From Prochlorococcus sp. AG-347-M15 (GTDB taxonomy: Bacteria; Cyanobacteriota; Cyanobacteriia; PCC-6307; Cyanobiaceae), in NCBI GenBank assembly GCA_003281185.1, contig QCCS01000002.1, positions 1 through 64,000 of the forward strand: a DNA stretch of 64,000 nucleotides, written 5' to 3'. Below are positions 36,882 to 46,741 of this stretch, one piece after another. The position numbers and the translations under genes were made by a program. The notes beneath the pieces are model-generated. The model saw nothing but the letters and a program-made list of their open reading frames with translations, did not search any database and was not told where the DNA came from. How positions within the stretch are numbered: the first letter of the stretch is position 1; every line of letters starts with the position of its first letter.

Positions 36882-37640
36882 ATGAGAGGTACTGATCAAA
36901 GTGAAAGTAAATTATCAGATTCGATGACTTTTAGTGATCATTTAGAGGAGCTTCGTCAAAGAATACTAAACTCTATTTACGCAATACTTATTTCAATATT
37001 CTTTAGTTTTCTTATTATCAAGCCATTAATATCTTTTTTAGAAATCCCAGCTGGTGATATTCATTTACTACAACTTGCTCCAGGAGAGTTTTTATTTGTG
37101 GCTATTAAAGTTGCAGGTTACAGCGGATTGATAGTTTCTATGCCTTATATTTTTTATCAAATAATATTATTCATTTCTCCTGGTTTAACAAAACAAGAAA
37201 AAAGTCTTATCTTGCCCGCAGTTTTTGGTTCAGGTCTTCTATTTTTTTTAGGATTAATTTTTTCATGGTGGATATTAGTCCCTGCAGCAATAAATTTCTT
37301 CATTACTTTCGGCGCTGATATTGTTGAACCAACTTGGTCTATAGAAAGATATTTTGATTTTGTTCTCTTATTAATGTCTAGCACTGCAATAGCTTTTCAA
37401 TTGCCAGTGTTACAATTTATTCTTGGTTCTCTTGGAATAATTACAACAGAAAAAATGATTTCGAATTGGAAGATAGTTGTAATCTCCTCGGCAATCTTAT
37501 CTGCAGTAATTACACCTTCGACAGACCCATTGACTATGTCATTATTATCTATTTCTATTGTTTTTTTATTTTTTGTGGGTACTGGATTAACTTACTTATC
37601 AGAAAATCTTAAGTCAAAAACTCTTTCATCTTCTCATTAA
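36882..37640 (+). CDS. tatC: Twin-arginine translocase subunit TatC
   Basis: The receptor and core of the Tat pathway, which exports folded proteins with twin-arginine signals. The 252-residue protein has the family N-terminus MTFSDHLEELRQRI (15-28), six hydrophobic helices, and LQLAPGEFLFVAIKVAGYSG in the first periplasmic loop region. The ATG start is followed by a short acidic lead. Its Rieske (petC) substrate is encoded 410 bp downstream. The 3' end overlaps the converging DUF3067 gene by 32 bp. Confidence 0.95.
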   Translation: MRGTDQSESKLSDSMTFSDHLEELRQRILNSIYAILISIFFSFLIIKPLISFLEIPAGDIHLLQLAPGEFLFVAIKVAGYSGLIVSMPYIFYQIILFISPGLTKQEKSLILPAVFGSGLLFFLGLIFSWWILVPAAINFFITFGADIVEPTWSIERYFDFVLLLMSSTAIAFQLPVLQFILGSLGIITTEKMISNWKIVVISSAILSAVITPSTDPLTMSLLSISIVFLFFVGTGLTYLSENLKSKTLSSSH

Positions 37641-37926
37641 GATTTAATTGCAAGCTGACAGCTCTACCTAACCTTGGCCTAGAATTAACCTTCTTTAGCC
37701 ATTCCCTTACTTCTTCTGAATATCCACATCTATTTAAAATCTCGATTTTATCAGCTAACGAATTTTTATATTCATCTTCACTTAAAGGAAATGATTCCTG
37801 TCCAAGAAATCCCCACATCATTTGAAAATACAAAAATTTTCCTCTTCTAAAAAGTCTAAAATCATATTTTTTCCCCCAGCGATGAATCAAATAATGGATA
37901 ACTTCATCTACTTGCAATGGATTCAT
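37609..37926 (-). CDS. DUF3067 family protein
   Basis: A 105-residue soluble protein that I place in DUF3067, a family of cyanobacteria and plastids. Recognisable features are DEVIHYLIHRWGKKYDFRLFRRGKFLYF read in two parts, MMWGFLGQESFPLSEDEY and the C-terminal LGRAVSLQLNLNEKMKEFL. No catalytic motif is visible and the function is unknown. It lies between tatC (32-bp convergent overlap) and petC (divergent, 123 bp), a place that suggests a link with electron transport complexes, by context only. Confidence 0.8.
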   Translation of the reverse strand: MNPLQVDEVIHYLIHRWGKKYDFRLFRRGKFLYFQMMWGFLGQESFPLSEDEYKNSLADKIEILNRCGYSEEVREWLKKVNSRPRLGRAVSLQLNLNEKMKEFLT

Positions 37927-38049
37927 TTAAATCAATTAATTAAGACTTCCTAAACTTTTACTTTAAATTATTAAAAGTCCTATCTATTTGCAACAGAAAT
38001 TGAACAATTTGCTCCATAATAATTAATAAATAACAGAACAAAGTAGCGA

Positions 38050-38586
38050 ATGACTCAATTAAGTTCCAATGATGTCCCTTCAATGGGTCGAAGGCAATTT
38101 ATGAATCTTCTTACTTTTGGTACTGCAACTGGTGTGGCGTTAGGAGCTCTTTATCCAGTAGCTAATTATTTCATGCCTTTAAGAGCAGGTGGTGGTGGCG
38201 GTGGAACTTCTGCTAAGGATGAATTAGGGAATCCAGTAACTAAGACAGGATGGTTAGCTGCCCATCAAGCAGGAGACAGAAGTCTAGTGCAGGGTCTAAA
38301 GGGAGATCCAACTTATTTAATAGTTAATGAGGGTGGGGAGATAGGAGAATTTGGTTTAAATGCAATTTGTACTCATTTAGGTTGCGTTGTCCCATGGGAT
38401 AGTGGTGCTAATAAATTTATATGTCCTTGTCATGGCAGTCAGTACGATACAAATGGGAAGGTAGTAAGAGGTCCTGCTCCTTTATCTTTAGCTCTAGCTC
38501 ATGTTGATATTGAAGATGATGCTGTACTCGTCAAACAATGGTCAGAAACTGACTTTAGAACTAATGAAAATCCATGGTGGGCATAA
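38050..38586 (+). CDS. petC: Cytochrome b6f Rieske iron-sulfur protein
   Basis: Carries electrons from plastoquinol to cytochrome f. The 178-residue protein has an N-terminal twin-arginine-like [11 protein letters not shown] (14-24) leading into the membrane helix, a Gly-rich hinge (AGGGGGGT near 46-53) and the [2Fe-2S] boxes CTHLGC (107-112) and CPCH (125-128), giving Cys107, His109, Cys125 and His128 as ligands plus the disulfide Cys112-Cys127. The start is ATG. petA follows directly. Confidence 0.97.
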   Translation: MTQLSSNDVPSMGRRQFMNLLTFGTATGVALGALYPVANYFMPLRAGGGGGGTSAKDELGNPVTKTGWLAAHQAGDRSLVQGLKGDPTYLIVNEGGEIGEFGLNAICTHLGCVVPWDSGANKFICPCHGSQYDTNGKVVRGPAPLSLALAHVDIEDDAVLVKQWSETDFRTNENPWWA

Positions 38587-38591
38587 AAAAA

Positions 38592-39545
38592 ATGAAAAGT
38601 CTTAAAAATCAAATCATGAAAAAAACAAGTTTATTTATCTGTACTCTACTTTTCATTTCGAACATTTTATTTTATCCAAAGATCGCTTTTGCTTATCCAT
38701 TTTGGGCTCAGCAAAACTACGAATCCCCAAGAGAAGCCACAGGCAAGATAGTCTGTGCAAATTGTCATCTAGCTCAGATGCCCACAATTGCAGAAGTTCC
38801 TCAATCCGTTGGAGCAGATAGTGTTTTCAAAGCTGTAGTTAAAATACCCTACAAAAACGAATTAAAAGAGATCGGGGCTGATGGTTCTGAAGTCCCATTA
38901 CAAGTTGGTGCAGTTGTAATGCTGCCTGATGGCTTTAAACTTGCTCCACAAGAAAGATGGACAGAAGAAATCAAAGAGGAGACAGATGGGGTATATTTCA
39001 CTAATTACAGTGAAGAGAAAGATAATATTATCATTGTGGGACCTTTACCTGGCGACACAAATAAGGAAATCGTTTTCCCTATACTTTCCCCTGATCCATC
39101 AACTAATAAAGAATATCACTATGGAAAATACTCATTACATATCGGAGGCAATAGAGGTAGAGGTCAGGTATACCCAACTGGAGACAAAAGCAATAATGTA
39201 GTTTTTACTTCTTCCACCTCAGGAATTATAAATTCAATAGAAACCATTGAAGATGGTAGCTATAAGGTCAATATAGAAAACGAGAATGGTGAGATAACTA
39301 CCGAAGCAGTACCTGTTGGTCCTCAACTTATAGTAAAAGCACTAGACAAAATTAATGCAGGTGACCCGCTTACTAATGATCCTAACGTTGGAGGCTTTGG
39401 GCAATTAGATACTGAGGTTGTACTTCAGAGCCCTTATAGAGTAATTGGATTGATTGCATTTTTTATTGGTGTAGGTCTAACACAAATACTTTTAGTATTA
39501 AAGAAAAAACAAGTAGAAAAAGTGCAAGCAGCAGAGGGTATCTAA
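38592..39545 (+). CDS. petA: Cytochrome f
   Basis: The c-type heme subunit of cytochrome b6f that reduces plastocyanin or cytochrome c6. From the ATG at 38592 the precursor is 317 residues; a 38574 ATG would overlap petC by 13 bp and is less likely. A signal peptide ends at AFA, so the mature protein starts with Tyr35 in YPFWAQ, whose amino group is the axial heme ligand; CANCH is at 55-59. A C-terminal membrane helix ([20 protein letters not shown]) anchors it. lgt starts 10 bp downstream. Confidence 0.97.
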   Translation: MKSLKNQIMKKTSLFICTLLFISNILFYPKIAFAYPFWAQQNYESPREATGKIVCANCHLAQMPTIAEVPQSVGADSVFKAVVKIPYKNELKEIGADGSEVPLQVGAVVMLPDGFKLAPQERWTEEIKEETDGVYFTNYSEEKDNIIIVGPLPGDTNKEIVFPILSPDPSTNKEYHYGKYSLHIGGNRGRGQVYPTGDKSNNVVFTSSTSGIINSIETIEDGSYKVNIENENGEITTEAVPVGPQLIVKALDKINAGDPLTNDPNVGGFGQLDTEVVLQSPYRVIGLIAFFIGVGLTQILLVLKKKQVEKVQAAEGI

Positions 39546-39555
39546 CTTTCTTTAA

Positions 39556-40449
39556 ATGCTTATATTTCAAGCTTTTATACAATCTCCAGGAGAAACTTTT
39601 TTAAATTTAGGATTTATAACTATTAGATGGTATGGATTCCTTATTTCGGTTTCAGTTTTAACAGGCCTATTTATCTCTAAGAAACTTGCAAAGGCAAGAA
39701 ATATTAATCCAGAGTACATTAGTGAAATACTTCCATCATTAATAATTTCTTCAATAATTGGAGCTAGAGCTTATTACGTAATTTTTGAGTGGAGGCAATA
39801 TAGCGGAGAGAACTTTTTTACTTCTTTTAAACTATTCAATAACATTATTCAAATACCTTCTTTTCTTGCAGTTTGGGAAGGAGGCATAGCAATCCATGGA
39901 GGTCTAATTGGAGGATTAATATCTATTATCTATTTCTGTAAATCGAAAAAAATTAATTTTAAAACTTTTATAGATATATTAATACCCTCGATTATTCTTG
40001 GACAATCAATAGGAAGGTGGGGAAATTTTTTCAATAACGAAGCATTTGGAGTTCCTACAAATTTGCCTTGGAAATTATTTATCCCTATCCAAAATAGGCC
40101 TTTAGAATTTCTGAATTATGAATTTTTTCATCCTACATTTCTCTATGAGTCATTGTGGAATCTTTTAATTTTCATCGTCCTTATTATTACCTTTAATAAA
40201 CAAAATAAAACAGATTCTTTCAGGCCTGGCTTTATTAGCTTTATTTATTTAATAAGTTATAGCTTTGGAAGATTTTGGATTGAAGGTTTAAGAACTGACC
40301 CACTATGCTTTGGTGGACTTCCACCTTTCTGTGATGGCGGTATAAGAATGGCTCAATTCATTAGTATTTTTCTATTTTCTTCTGGATTAATTGGAATATT
40401 TTTTTTAAGATTGAGAACATATAGTGGGAAAAATAGAAAGAATGGATAA
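39556..40449 (+). CDS. lgt: Prolipoprotein diacylglyceryl transferase
   Basis: Transfers diacylglycerol to the lipobox cysteine of prelipoproteins. The 297-residue membrane protein has seven hydrophobic segments, the signature [13 protein letters not shown] near residue 154, and the [13 protein letters not shown] segment with the essential His near 113. The C-terminal [13 protein letters not shown] fits the family. The start is ATG, 10 bp after petA. The 3' end overlaps cobM by 8 bp. Lipoprotein candidates in this window include the DUF3153 protein and the 158-residue lipoprotein. Confidence 0.95.
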   Translation: MLIFQAFIQSPGETFLNLGFITIRWYGFLISVSVLTGLFISKKLAKARNINPEYISEILPSLIISSIIGARAYYVIFEWRQYSGENFFTSFKLFNNIIQIPSFLAVWEGGIAIHGGLIGGLISIIYFCKSKKINFKTFIDILIPSIILGQSIGRWGNFFNNEAFGVPTNLPWKLFIPIQNRPLEFLNYEFFHPTFLYESLWNLLIFIVLIITFNKQNKTDSFRPGFISFIYLISYSFGRFWIEGLRTDPLCFGGLPPFCDGGIRMAQFISIFLFSSGLIGIFFLRLRTYSGKNRKNG

Positions 40450-41197
40450 TAAAATATCCTTTATTGGTGTTGGTCCAGGCGATCCAGAATTATTAACTTT
40501 AAAAGCATTAAAAAAGATAAAAATTGCAGATGTCATTATTTGGACTGATTCTCTAATTCCTGAAAAGATTTTAGATTTTGCTAAGGAAGGTTCTGAAAAA
40601 ATTAAAACAAGTTCGCTCAACTTAGAGCAAATCACCTCAATTATGAAAGAAAAATTTCAAGCAGGGAAAACTGTTGTAAGGTTGCATGATGGGGACCCTT
40701 GCCTTTATGGAGCAATTAGGGAGCAAATCGAAATTTTAAAAAACGAAAAAATTGAAACCGAGGTTGTTCCTGGAGTAAGTGCCTTTCAAGTTGCTGCAGC
40801 ATATCATGAAGCTGAGTTAACCATCCCTGACGTAACTCAAACAATAATTTTAACTAGAGCAGGAGGGCGAACAGGGATGCCCGAAAAAGAATCTCTGAAA
40901 GATCTTGCGAAACATAATTCCTCTATATGTCTTTATCTAAGTGCTAGGCATGTGAAAAGGTCTCAAGAAACTCTACTAGAGTTCTACCCTCCAGAAACTA
41001 AAGTAATTGTTGGATTCAGAGTATCTTGGGATGATGGTTGGACATCATTAATAGAATTAAAAGATATGGAAAAATTTTCTATTGAGAAAAGACTAATTAG
41101 AACAACCATTTATATAATTAGCCCAGCAATTAGTAATTCTCAAAAAAGATCTAATCTTTATAATCCATCTTATAGACATCTATTTAGGAATAAATAA
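40442..41197 (+). CDS. cobM: Precorrin-4 C11-methyltransferase
   Basis: A SAM-dependent methyltransferase of corrin-ring synthesis. From the ATG at 40442 it is 251 residues; a GTG at 40424 would add six residues. Motifs: [18 protein letters not shown] (start), [30 protein letters not shown] and [12 protein letters not shown], all typical of the CobM/CbiF class III fold. It overlaps the lgt gene by 8 bp, so translation is probably coupled. cobK is elsewhere in the window. Confidence 0.93.
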   Translation: MDNKISFIGVGPGDPELLTLKALKKIKIADVIIWTDSLIPEKILDFAKEGSEKIKTSSLNLEQITSIMKEKFQAGKTVVRLHDGDPCLYGAIREQIEILKNEKIETEVVPGVSAFQVAAAYHEAELTIPDVTQTIILTRAGGRTGMPEKESLKDLAKHNSSICLYLSARHVKRSQETLLEFYPPETKVIVGFRVSWDDGWTSLIELKDMEKFSIEKRLIRTTIYIISPAISNSQKRSNLYNPSYRHLFRNK

Positions 41198-41252
41198 TCT
41201 TTAAGTTGTTAGAAAAAAATTAATTACTATAATTAGTAAAAATTTACTTGCT

Positions 41253-41747
41253 TTGAAAGAAATAAATTCTGTTTCAGAAATCGACAATAAAGGAGGAGAT
41301 TCCTCTTTAAAAAGAATCGGAAATTTCATTAAAGAGGCTAGGTTAAGTAGAGATCAATCTGTTGAAGAATTGGCTTCAGATTTAAAAATAGGATCTCACC
41401 AACTTAAAGCCATTGAAGAAGGCAATGAAGAAGTGCTGCCTGAAAAAGTATTTATTAAAGCAATGGTTCGTAGAATTTCGCAGAAGCTTAAACTTGATAC
41501 AGAATTTATAATGAATGAATTCAAGACAGAGAGGGAAGAGATAAAAATAGAAGAAATAGTTGAAGAAGTTGCTAAAAAAACTAATAAAACCAGACAATCT
41601 AGGGATCTAAGTCAATTAGGGTTCTGGATATTTATTTTTATTTCAGGCTTTCTAGGACTAATCGCATCGTCATTAATTTTCAATTTATTTTCAGACTCTT
41701 CTCAGAATCAAACTCCAAAACAAGAACTTATTAAAAAAACTAAATAA
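41253..41747 (+). CDS. Short RodZ-like helix-turn-helix membrane protein
   Basis: A 164-residue protein with an N-terminal Cro-type helix-turn-helix (about 20-80: SVEELASDLKIGSHQLKAIE and the LPEKVFIKAMVRRISQKL helix), an acidic charged linker (90-118) and one membrane helix (123-146). This matches the cytoplasmic and membrane parts of RodZ, which links MreB to the cell wall machinery, but the periplasmic domain is missing: only about 18 residues follow the helix. Start is TTG at 41253. It overlaps the converging ppx gene by 8 bp. Confidence 0.75.
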   Translation: MKEINSVSEIDNKGGDSSLKRIGNFIKEARLSRDQSVEELASDLKIGSHQLKAIEEGNEEVLPEKVFIKAMVRRISQKLKLDTEFIMNEFKTEREEIKIEEIVEEVAKKTNKTRQSRDLSQLGFWIFIFISGFLGLIASSLIFNLFSDSSQNQTPKQELIKKTK

Positions 41748-43335
41748 CTTTTAAATCCAAATTCTTTAGTTCTTTTATTACATTACTGCATAATCCTAAG
41801 TTCCATTTTTCAAGAAGAAGATCATGACTTCTATTTAATGGTAAAAGTTCAAATATAAGAATATTTTCCTGCAATTTTATTTGAACTGAGGAGATCACCT
41901 TGTCAGGTCTTTGATCAAGAGATGCTGCTAGTCTCAAGATTAATGACATTTCAAGAACTAATGTTTTATCTTCTTTGGATATTAAATTTTGCCAAGACTC
42001 ATGTCTTTTCTTTGGTAGAGTCTTTCTATGATACCTAGCAATTGAAGCAATAATATTTGTTTCTGCTTCAGAATATCCCAACAACTCACAATTTTTTATT
42101 AAGTACCAAGAGTGTTTGTGATATGAACCAACATTCACATATTTCCCACAATTATAAAGATTAGAAGCTGCCCAAAGAAGTTCTTTAGCTTTAGGATCAT
42201 TATCGCTATGAAAGATATTTTTAGTCTGATCATAGATTTGAAAGGCAATATCAATAACTTTCTCAGCTCTTGTATTATCTACTCTAAACTTTCTGGCCTG
42301 ATGAACTATAGTTGTTTTTCTAATATTGCTTTGAATATTTAACTCGTTTTTTATTATCCCTTTACGAAGCATCCAATCTACAACCAAACCCTCTCTAAGC
42401 GCTCTCTCACTTATTATTAATTCATTAAAGTTCAACATCTCCATTGCAGTGTTTAATATCAATGCTCCTGGAATAATTATTTCTGCTCTTCTCTCACTTA
42501 ATGAAGGTATTTTCTTGATTTCCGAAACTGGCAATTTAATAAGTTTTTCCAATAAATTTTGTAAATTTTCTCTTTTAAACTTATAACCATGCAACTTTTG
42601 TTTAGATTCTCCCAAATCATCTGAAATCAAATTTGCTAATGAGGATGCAGTACCACTGGTTGCAATCATAGATAAAGGCTTATCTCCCTTAGATCTACTC
42701 TTTATTTTTCGAACAGATGGTTCTAAAGATCCTTTAATAAAAGTTGTTAAAAAACTCGATCTTTCTGAACTTATAGACTCTTTATTTAAAAAATCATTTT
42801 TAAGTCTTACTGCTCCAATTCTCGAACTGGTAAGAGCTATAGCATCTCTTTTATCTGCGAGTATTAATTCTGTAGATCCTCCTCCAATATCTATGATTAC
42901 AAAAGACTGATCTTCAAAAGACATGCCTGAAAGAACACCAAGGTAAATTAATCTGGCCTCCTCAGAACCACTTATCATTTCTATTTGAATATCAGTTTCA
43001 TCAAAAACTCTTCTAATAAAATCTTGACCATTTGGGGCTTCCCTAACTGCACTTGTTGCTGCTGTTACTATTTTTTTTACTCCATTACTTTTACAATATT
43101 CCTTAAATCGATTAAGAGTAACTAATGCTCTTTGGATTGATTCTTCAGTAAGTTTACCTTCCTCATCTCTTTCTCCAAGACGAGTGGTTGATTTATCAGT
43201 GAATTTTATTGAAAATGATTTTAATTCTAGATTAATTTCTGCTACCAAGAGATGTGTTGAGTTTGTTCCAATATCTATAGAAGCTACTAAAATTTGCTTT
43301 TCTTGAAAATATCCTAAATCTTGTTTCTTTATCAT
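41740..43335 (-). CDS. ppx: Exopolyphosphatase (Ppx/GppA family)
   Basis: Removes terminal phosphates from polyphosphate, or the 5'-phosphate of pppGpp. The 531-residue protein has the ASKHA-type phosphate-binding motifs ASIDIGTNSTHLLVAE (14-29), SGSEEARLIYLG, VIDIGGGSTELIL (near 147), and a C-terminal HD-like helical domain containing SYHKHSWYLI and ARYHRKTLPK. Length matches the long Ppx form. The start is ATG. Polyphosphate turnover is relevant for phosphate-limited oceans. It converges on the RodZ-like gene with an 8-bp overlap. Confidence 0.93.
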   Translation of the reverse strand: MIKKQDLGYFQEKQILVASIDIGTNSTHLLVAEINLELKSFSIKFTDKSTTRLGERDEEGKLTEESIQRALVTLNRFKEYCKSNGVKKIVTAATSAVREAPNGQDFIRRVFDETDIQIEMISGSEEARLIYLGVLSGMSFEDQSFVIIDIGGGSTELILADKRDAIALTSSRIGAVRLKNDFLNKESISSERSSFLTTFIKGSLEPSVRKIKSRSKGDKPLSMIATSGTASSLANLISDDLGESKQKLHGYKFKRENLQNLLEKLIKLPVSEIKKIPSLSERRAEIIIPGALILNTAMEMLNFNELIISERALREGLVVDWMLRKGIIKNELNIQSNIRKTTIVHQARKFRVDNTRAEKVIDIAFQIYDQTKNIFHSDNDPKAKELLWAASNLYNCGKYVNVGSYHKHSWYLIKNCELLGYSEAETNIIASIARYHRKTLPKKRHESWQNLISKEDKTLVLEMSLILRLAASLDQRPDKVISSVQIKLQENILIFELLPLNRSHDLLLEKWNLGLCSNVIKELKNLDLKVI

Positions 43336-43439
43336 GTCTTTTTATAAAATGTAGATATCTTTAATCCATTAATAAATATACCCAAGATTGATTATTAAAT
43401 AATAGAAATCATTTAATCCTAGTAAGATTATTTAAAGTT

Positions 43440-44348
43440 ATGAAATATACAATAGGTCATATGCAAAATAAAAATCGACAAATTAAATTAAGTACTTTTT
43501 TTGAATTACTAAGGTGGAATAAGCCGACAGGAAGAATAATCTTACTTATTCCTGCAGGATGGAGTTTATATTTAACCCCAGATGCTAATCCAACATTTTT
43601 AATGTTGCTAAGAATAATACTGGGGGGACTACTAGTAAGTGGATTAGGCTGCGTGGTTAATGATATTTGGGACAAAAAAATTGATCAACGAGTTGTTAGG
43701 ACAAAAAATAGACCTCTAGCTGCAAATAAAATTGGTCTTAAAACAGCTTATTCAATTCTTTTCCTTTTAATTTTATGTAGCTTCTTTTTAACTTTGTCAC
43801 TACCTCAGCCTGGAAGAATACTTTCAATATCACTTGCTTTTTTAGCTTTACCTATTATTTTAATTTATCCTTCTGCAAAAAGATGGTTTAAATACCCGCA
43901 ATTGATCTTATCCATATGCTGGGGTTTTGCTGTCTTAATTCCTTGGGCCGCAAATGAAGGCAATTTAAATAGTATTGTTTTATTATTTTGCTGGCTAGCT
44001 ACCATTTTTTGGACTTTTGGCTTTGACACGATTTATGCTTTAGCAGATAAAAAATATGATATCAAAATTGGAATAAATAGTTCCGCTGTTAACCTACAAA
44101 ACAATACAAAAATATCTATTCATATTTGTTATTTTTTAACTTCTTGTTTTCTCGCATTATGCGGATTTATTAATCAAATGGATTTTATCTTTTGGCCAAT
44201 TTGGCTTATAACGTCAATCTTAATGCAGAGAGATATAATAAAAGTATTTCCTGAGGAAATGCAATCAATAAAAAATATTGGGAATCACTTTAAAAATCAA
44301 TCAATCTATGGAGGAGTCCTTTTATTAGGAATTATTATTGCCTCATAA
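43440..44348 (+). CDS. ubiA: UbiA-type 4-hydroxybenzoate polyprenyltransferase
   Basis: Attaches a polyprenyl chain to an aromatic ring, here probably for plastoquinone. The 302-residue protein has about eight hydrophobic helices and the two Asp-rich motifs: NDIWDKKID (74-82) and DTIYALADKKYDIKIG (near 199). The first ATG (43440) gives MKYTIGHMQNKN; an ATG seven codons in (43461) is an alternative. A muramoyl-peptide carboxypeptidase gene follows after 9 bp. Confidence 0.9.
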   Translation: MKYTIGHMQNKNRQIKLSTFFELLRWNKPTGRIILLIPAGWSLYLTPDANPTFLMLLRIILGGLLVSGLGCVVNDIWDKKIDQRVVRTKNRPLAANKIGLKTAYSILFLLILCSFFLTLSLPQPGRILSISLAFLALPIILIYPSAKRWFKYPQLILSICWGFAVLIPWAANEGNLNSIVLLFCWLATIFWTFGFDTIYALADKKYDIKIGINSSAVNLQNNTKISIHICYFLTSCFLALCGFINQMDFIFWPIWLITSILMQRDIIKVFPEEMQSIKNIGNHFKNQSIYGGVLLLGIIIAS

Positions 44349-44357
44349 ATTCTAAAT

Positions 44358-45227
44358 ATGGTTTTTAGATTAAAAAAAGGGGATCTAATTGATATTTTAG
44401 CTCCAGGCTCATTTATTGATGAAGACGTAAATTTTCAAAAAGGCCTAGAAATCTTAAGAAACTGGGGCTTGGAAATTAATGAAAATAATTCTCTATCAAA
44501 AAAATTTGGTTACTTTGCAGGTAATGATCTAACTAGATTTGAAGAACTGGAAAAAGCACAGAATAGTAAGCTAATCATTTTTGCAAAAGGAGGATGGGGT
44601 TCAGCAAGACTTTTAGAAAAAGAACCTTCTTGGCAGCATGGTTTAATGCTTGGATTCTCAGATACATGTTCTTTATTACTATCTAAATATTCTCAAGGAT
44701 TTATAGGTTCCATTCATGGCCCAATGGTTACTGGTCTTTTCAAAGAACCAGAATGGAGTCTTGAGAGATTAAGAAATTTACTTTTTGAAGGATATGTTGA
44801 GGACTTAAGAGGAATTCCTTTAAGAGCTGGAAAAGTTAAAGGAGAAATTATCGTTTCTAACTTAACTATTGCTACTTTTTTAATTGGTACTAATCACTTT
44901 CCAGATTGCAAAGGGAAAATAATAATTTTTGAAGATATTAATGAAGATATTTATAAAATTGATCGGATGTTGACTTACCTCAGAATGACTAGAACACTTT
45001 CTGAAATTGCTGGTATTGGATTCGGAAGTTTTTCTAATAATTCCTGCGACCTTGAATGGAAAGATTTACTAAAAAACTGCATTATTGAAAGACTCCAAGA
45101 GTTTGATTTTCCTATTCTTTTTGACCTCCCAATAGGCCACATATCGGGAAATGCTTGCATTCCTTTAGGATATGAAGCCACCTTAAATGGTGACAATGGC
45201 ATTCTTAGTATCGATTCACCTTTTTAA
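44358..45227 (+). CDS. LD-carboxypeptidase (peptidase S66, MccF-like)
   Basis: A cytoplasmic serine peptidase that cleaves the terminal D-Ala from murein tetrapeptides in cell wall recycling. The 289-residue protein has the family N-terminus KKGDLIDILAPGSF, the catalytic serine in LMLGFSDTCSLLL (near residue 100), GSIHGPMVTGL, and the C-terminal Glu-His part seen in FEDINEDIYKIDRML and FDLPIGHISGN. Length is normal. It is 9 bp from the ubiA-type gene and meets ispD tail-to-tail with no gap. Confidence 0.9.
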   Translation: MVFRLKKGDLIDILAPGSFIDEDVNFQKGLEILRNWGLEINENNSLSKKFGYFAGNDLTRFEELEKAQNSKLIIFAKGGWGSARLLEKEPSWQHGLMLGFSDTCSLLLSKYSQGFIGSIHGPMVTGLFKEPEWSLERLRNLLFEGYVEDLRGIPLRAGKVKGEIIVSNLTIATFLIGTNHFPDCKGKIIIFEDINEDIYKIDRMLTYLRMTRTLSEIAGIGFGSFSNNSCDLEWKDLLKNCIIERLQEFDFPILFDLPIGHISGNACIPLGYEATLNGDNGILSIDSPF

Positions 45228-45899
45228 CTAGGGATTCTTCACAAAAAGTTTTGCTATTTTCAAATCTATAGGGGATGTAATTTTTATATTTGAATAAGTT
45301 CCTTCAATAATCTTCACTTTCCAATTAAGCATTTCGAATAGTGAGGCATCATCTGTGACCTTCCAGTTTTGATCAATTGCCATCTTATGAGCTTTTTTTA
45401 ATCTCTCTACTAAAAAGCCCTGAGGAGTTTGCGCCGCCCATAAATAATTTCTATCTGGTGTTTCTTTAATAAAACCTTCATCATCAACAATCTTTATTGT
45501 GTCGGTTACCTTAGTAGCCAAAATTACAGCTTCATTTTCATCTAATTGCTTAGCACATAAGTCTATCAATTCAGGATTAATTAGACATCTAGCACCATCA
45601 TGTATTAAAACTTTTTCAGCATCTTTTGGTAGCGCTTTTAAACCATTAAAAACTGACTGTTGTCTGGTGTCACCACCATTAATCCAATGAACTTTAGGGG
45701 CAAAATCCTTTGCTGAATTTAATAATGAATTTTTATCTTTCGGTTGCCCAATTATTCCAACCCAATTTGTTGAGCTTGCAGAAAAAACAGATTTAAGTGT
45801 CCAAAAAATCAAAGACTCTCCCTCTAAATCAATAAGTAATTTATTTTTTCCAGCTTTCATTCTGCTACCACTCCCTGCAGCTGGTATTAAAAAGTGCAC
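45228..45899 (-). CDS. ispD: 2-C-methyl-D-erythritol 4-phosphate cytidylyltransferase
   Basis: Third step of the MEP isoprenoid pathway, making CDP-methylerythritol. The 223-residue protein has the nucleotide-binding FLIPAAGSGSRMKAGKNK start, the IHDGARCLIN motif (near 104) and the C-terminal VTDDASLFEML and IKITSPIDLKIA motifs. Start is GTG at 45899. Carotenoid and chlorophyll side-chain synthesis depend on it. It converges on the LD-carboxypeptidase gene and is divergent from fabG across 92 bp. Confidence 0.95.
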   Translation of the reverse strand: MHFLIPAAGSGSRMKAGKNKLLIDLEGESLIFWTLKSVFSASSTNWVGIIGQPKDKNSLLNSAKDFAPKVHWINGGDTRQQSVFNGLKALPKDAEKVLIHDGARCLINPELIDLCAKQLDENEAVILATKVTDTIKIVDDEGFIKETPDRNYLWAAQTPQGFLVERLKKAHKMAIDQNWKVTDDASLFEMLNWKVKIIEGTYSNIKITSPIDLKIAKLFVKNP

Positions 45900-45991
45900 A
45901 ATAGAAGGACTTAATATTTTCTAGACAATTATAAATAAAAGCAATATCTTTACACAAATAGTACTACGATTAAAAATTATAAAATTTCATA

Positions 45992-46741
45992 ATGTCCAAT
46001 ACAGATTCATTATCAGGCAAAGTTGCTTTAATCACTGGAGCTAGCAGAGGAATTGGTAAAGAAATTGCTTTAGAACTAAGCCGCTTAGGAGCAGAAGTTT
46101 TTATTAATTACTCTTCTTCTGATGAAAAAGCTCAAGAAGTTGTAAATTCAATAAAAAATTCGGGAGGTAAAGCTCATAAATTAAAATTTGATGTATCAAG
46201 TGAGGATTCTGTTAATTCAGCTTTTGAAGAAATCATAAAAATTAATGGCTCCATTGATATTCTTATTAACAATGCTGGTATTACTAGAGATGGACTATTG
46301 ATGAGAATGAAATCGGAACAATGGGATGATGTATTAAATACAAACTTAAAAGGGGTTTTTCTTTGTACAAAATATGCTTCAAAATTTATGATGAAAAAAA
46401 GAAGTGGTAGTATCGTAAATATTTCATCTGTTGTTGGAATAATTGGTAATCCCGGACAAGCAAATTATTCTGCAGCTAAAGCTGGAGTTATTGGATTCAC
46501 CAAAACTTGTGCTAAAGAATTTGCTTCAAGAGGTATAAACGTAAATGCAATAGCTCCAGGCTTTATAGAAACAGAAATGACTGAAAAACTTAATACTGAA
46601 GAGATACTAAAAGTTATCCCTTTAGGTAAATTAGGAAGTTGTACTCAAATTGCAAACTTAGTGTCATTCTTAGTTTCAAGTAATGCTGGAAGTTACATTA
46701 CAGGTCAAACAATAAGTATAGACGGAGGTATGAGTATTTAA
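45992..46741 (+). CDS. fabG: 3-oxoacyl-[ACP] reductase
   Basis: NADPH-dependent reductase of the fatty acid elongation cycle. The 249-residue classical SDR has GASRGIG (16-22), DILINNAGITRDGLLMRM, the catalytic Ser in NISSVVG and Tyr-Lys in YSAAKAG (near 155), and the C-terminal ITGQTISIDGGMSI typical of FabG. The start is ATG. The 3' end abuts a small converging ORF with no gap. Confidence 0.95.
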   Translation: MSNTDSLSGKVALITGASRGIGKEIALELSRLGAEVFINYSSSDEKAQEVVNSIKNSGGKAHKLKFDVSSEDSVNSAFEEIIKINGSIDILINNAGITRDGLLMRMKSEQWDDVLNTNLKGVFLCTKYASKFMMKKRSGSIVNISSVVGIIGNPGQANYSAAKAGVIGFTKTCAKEFASRGINVNAIAPGFIETEMTEKLNTEEILKVIPLGKLGSCTQIANLVSFLVSSNAGSYITGQTISIDGGMSI

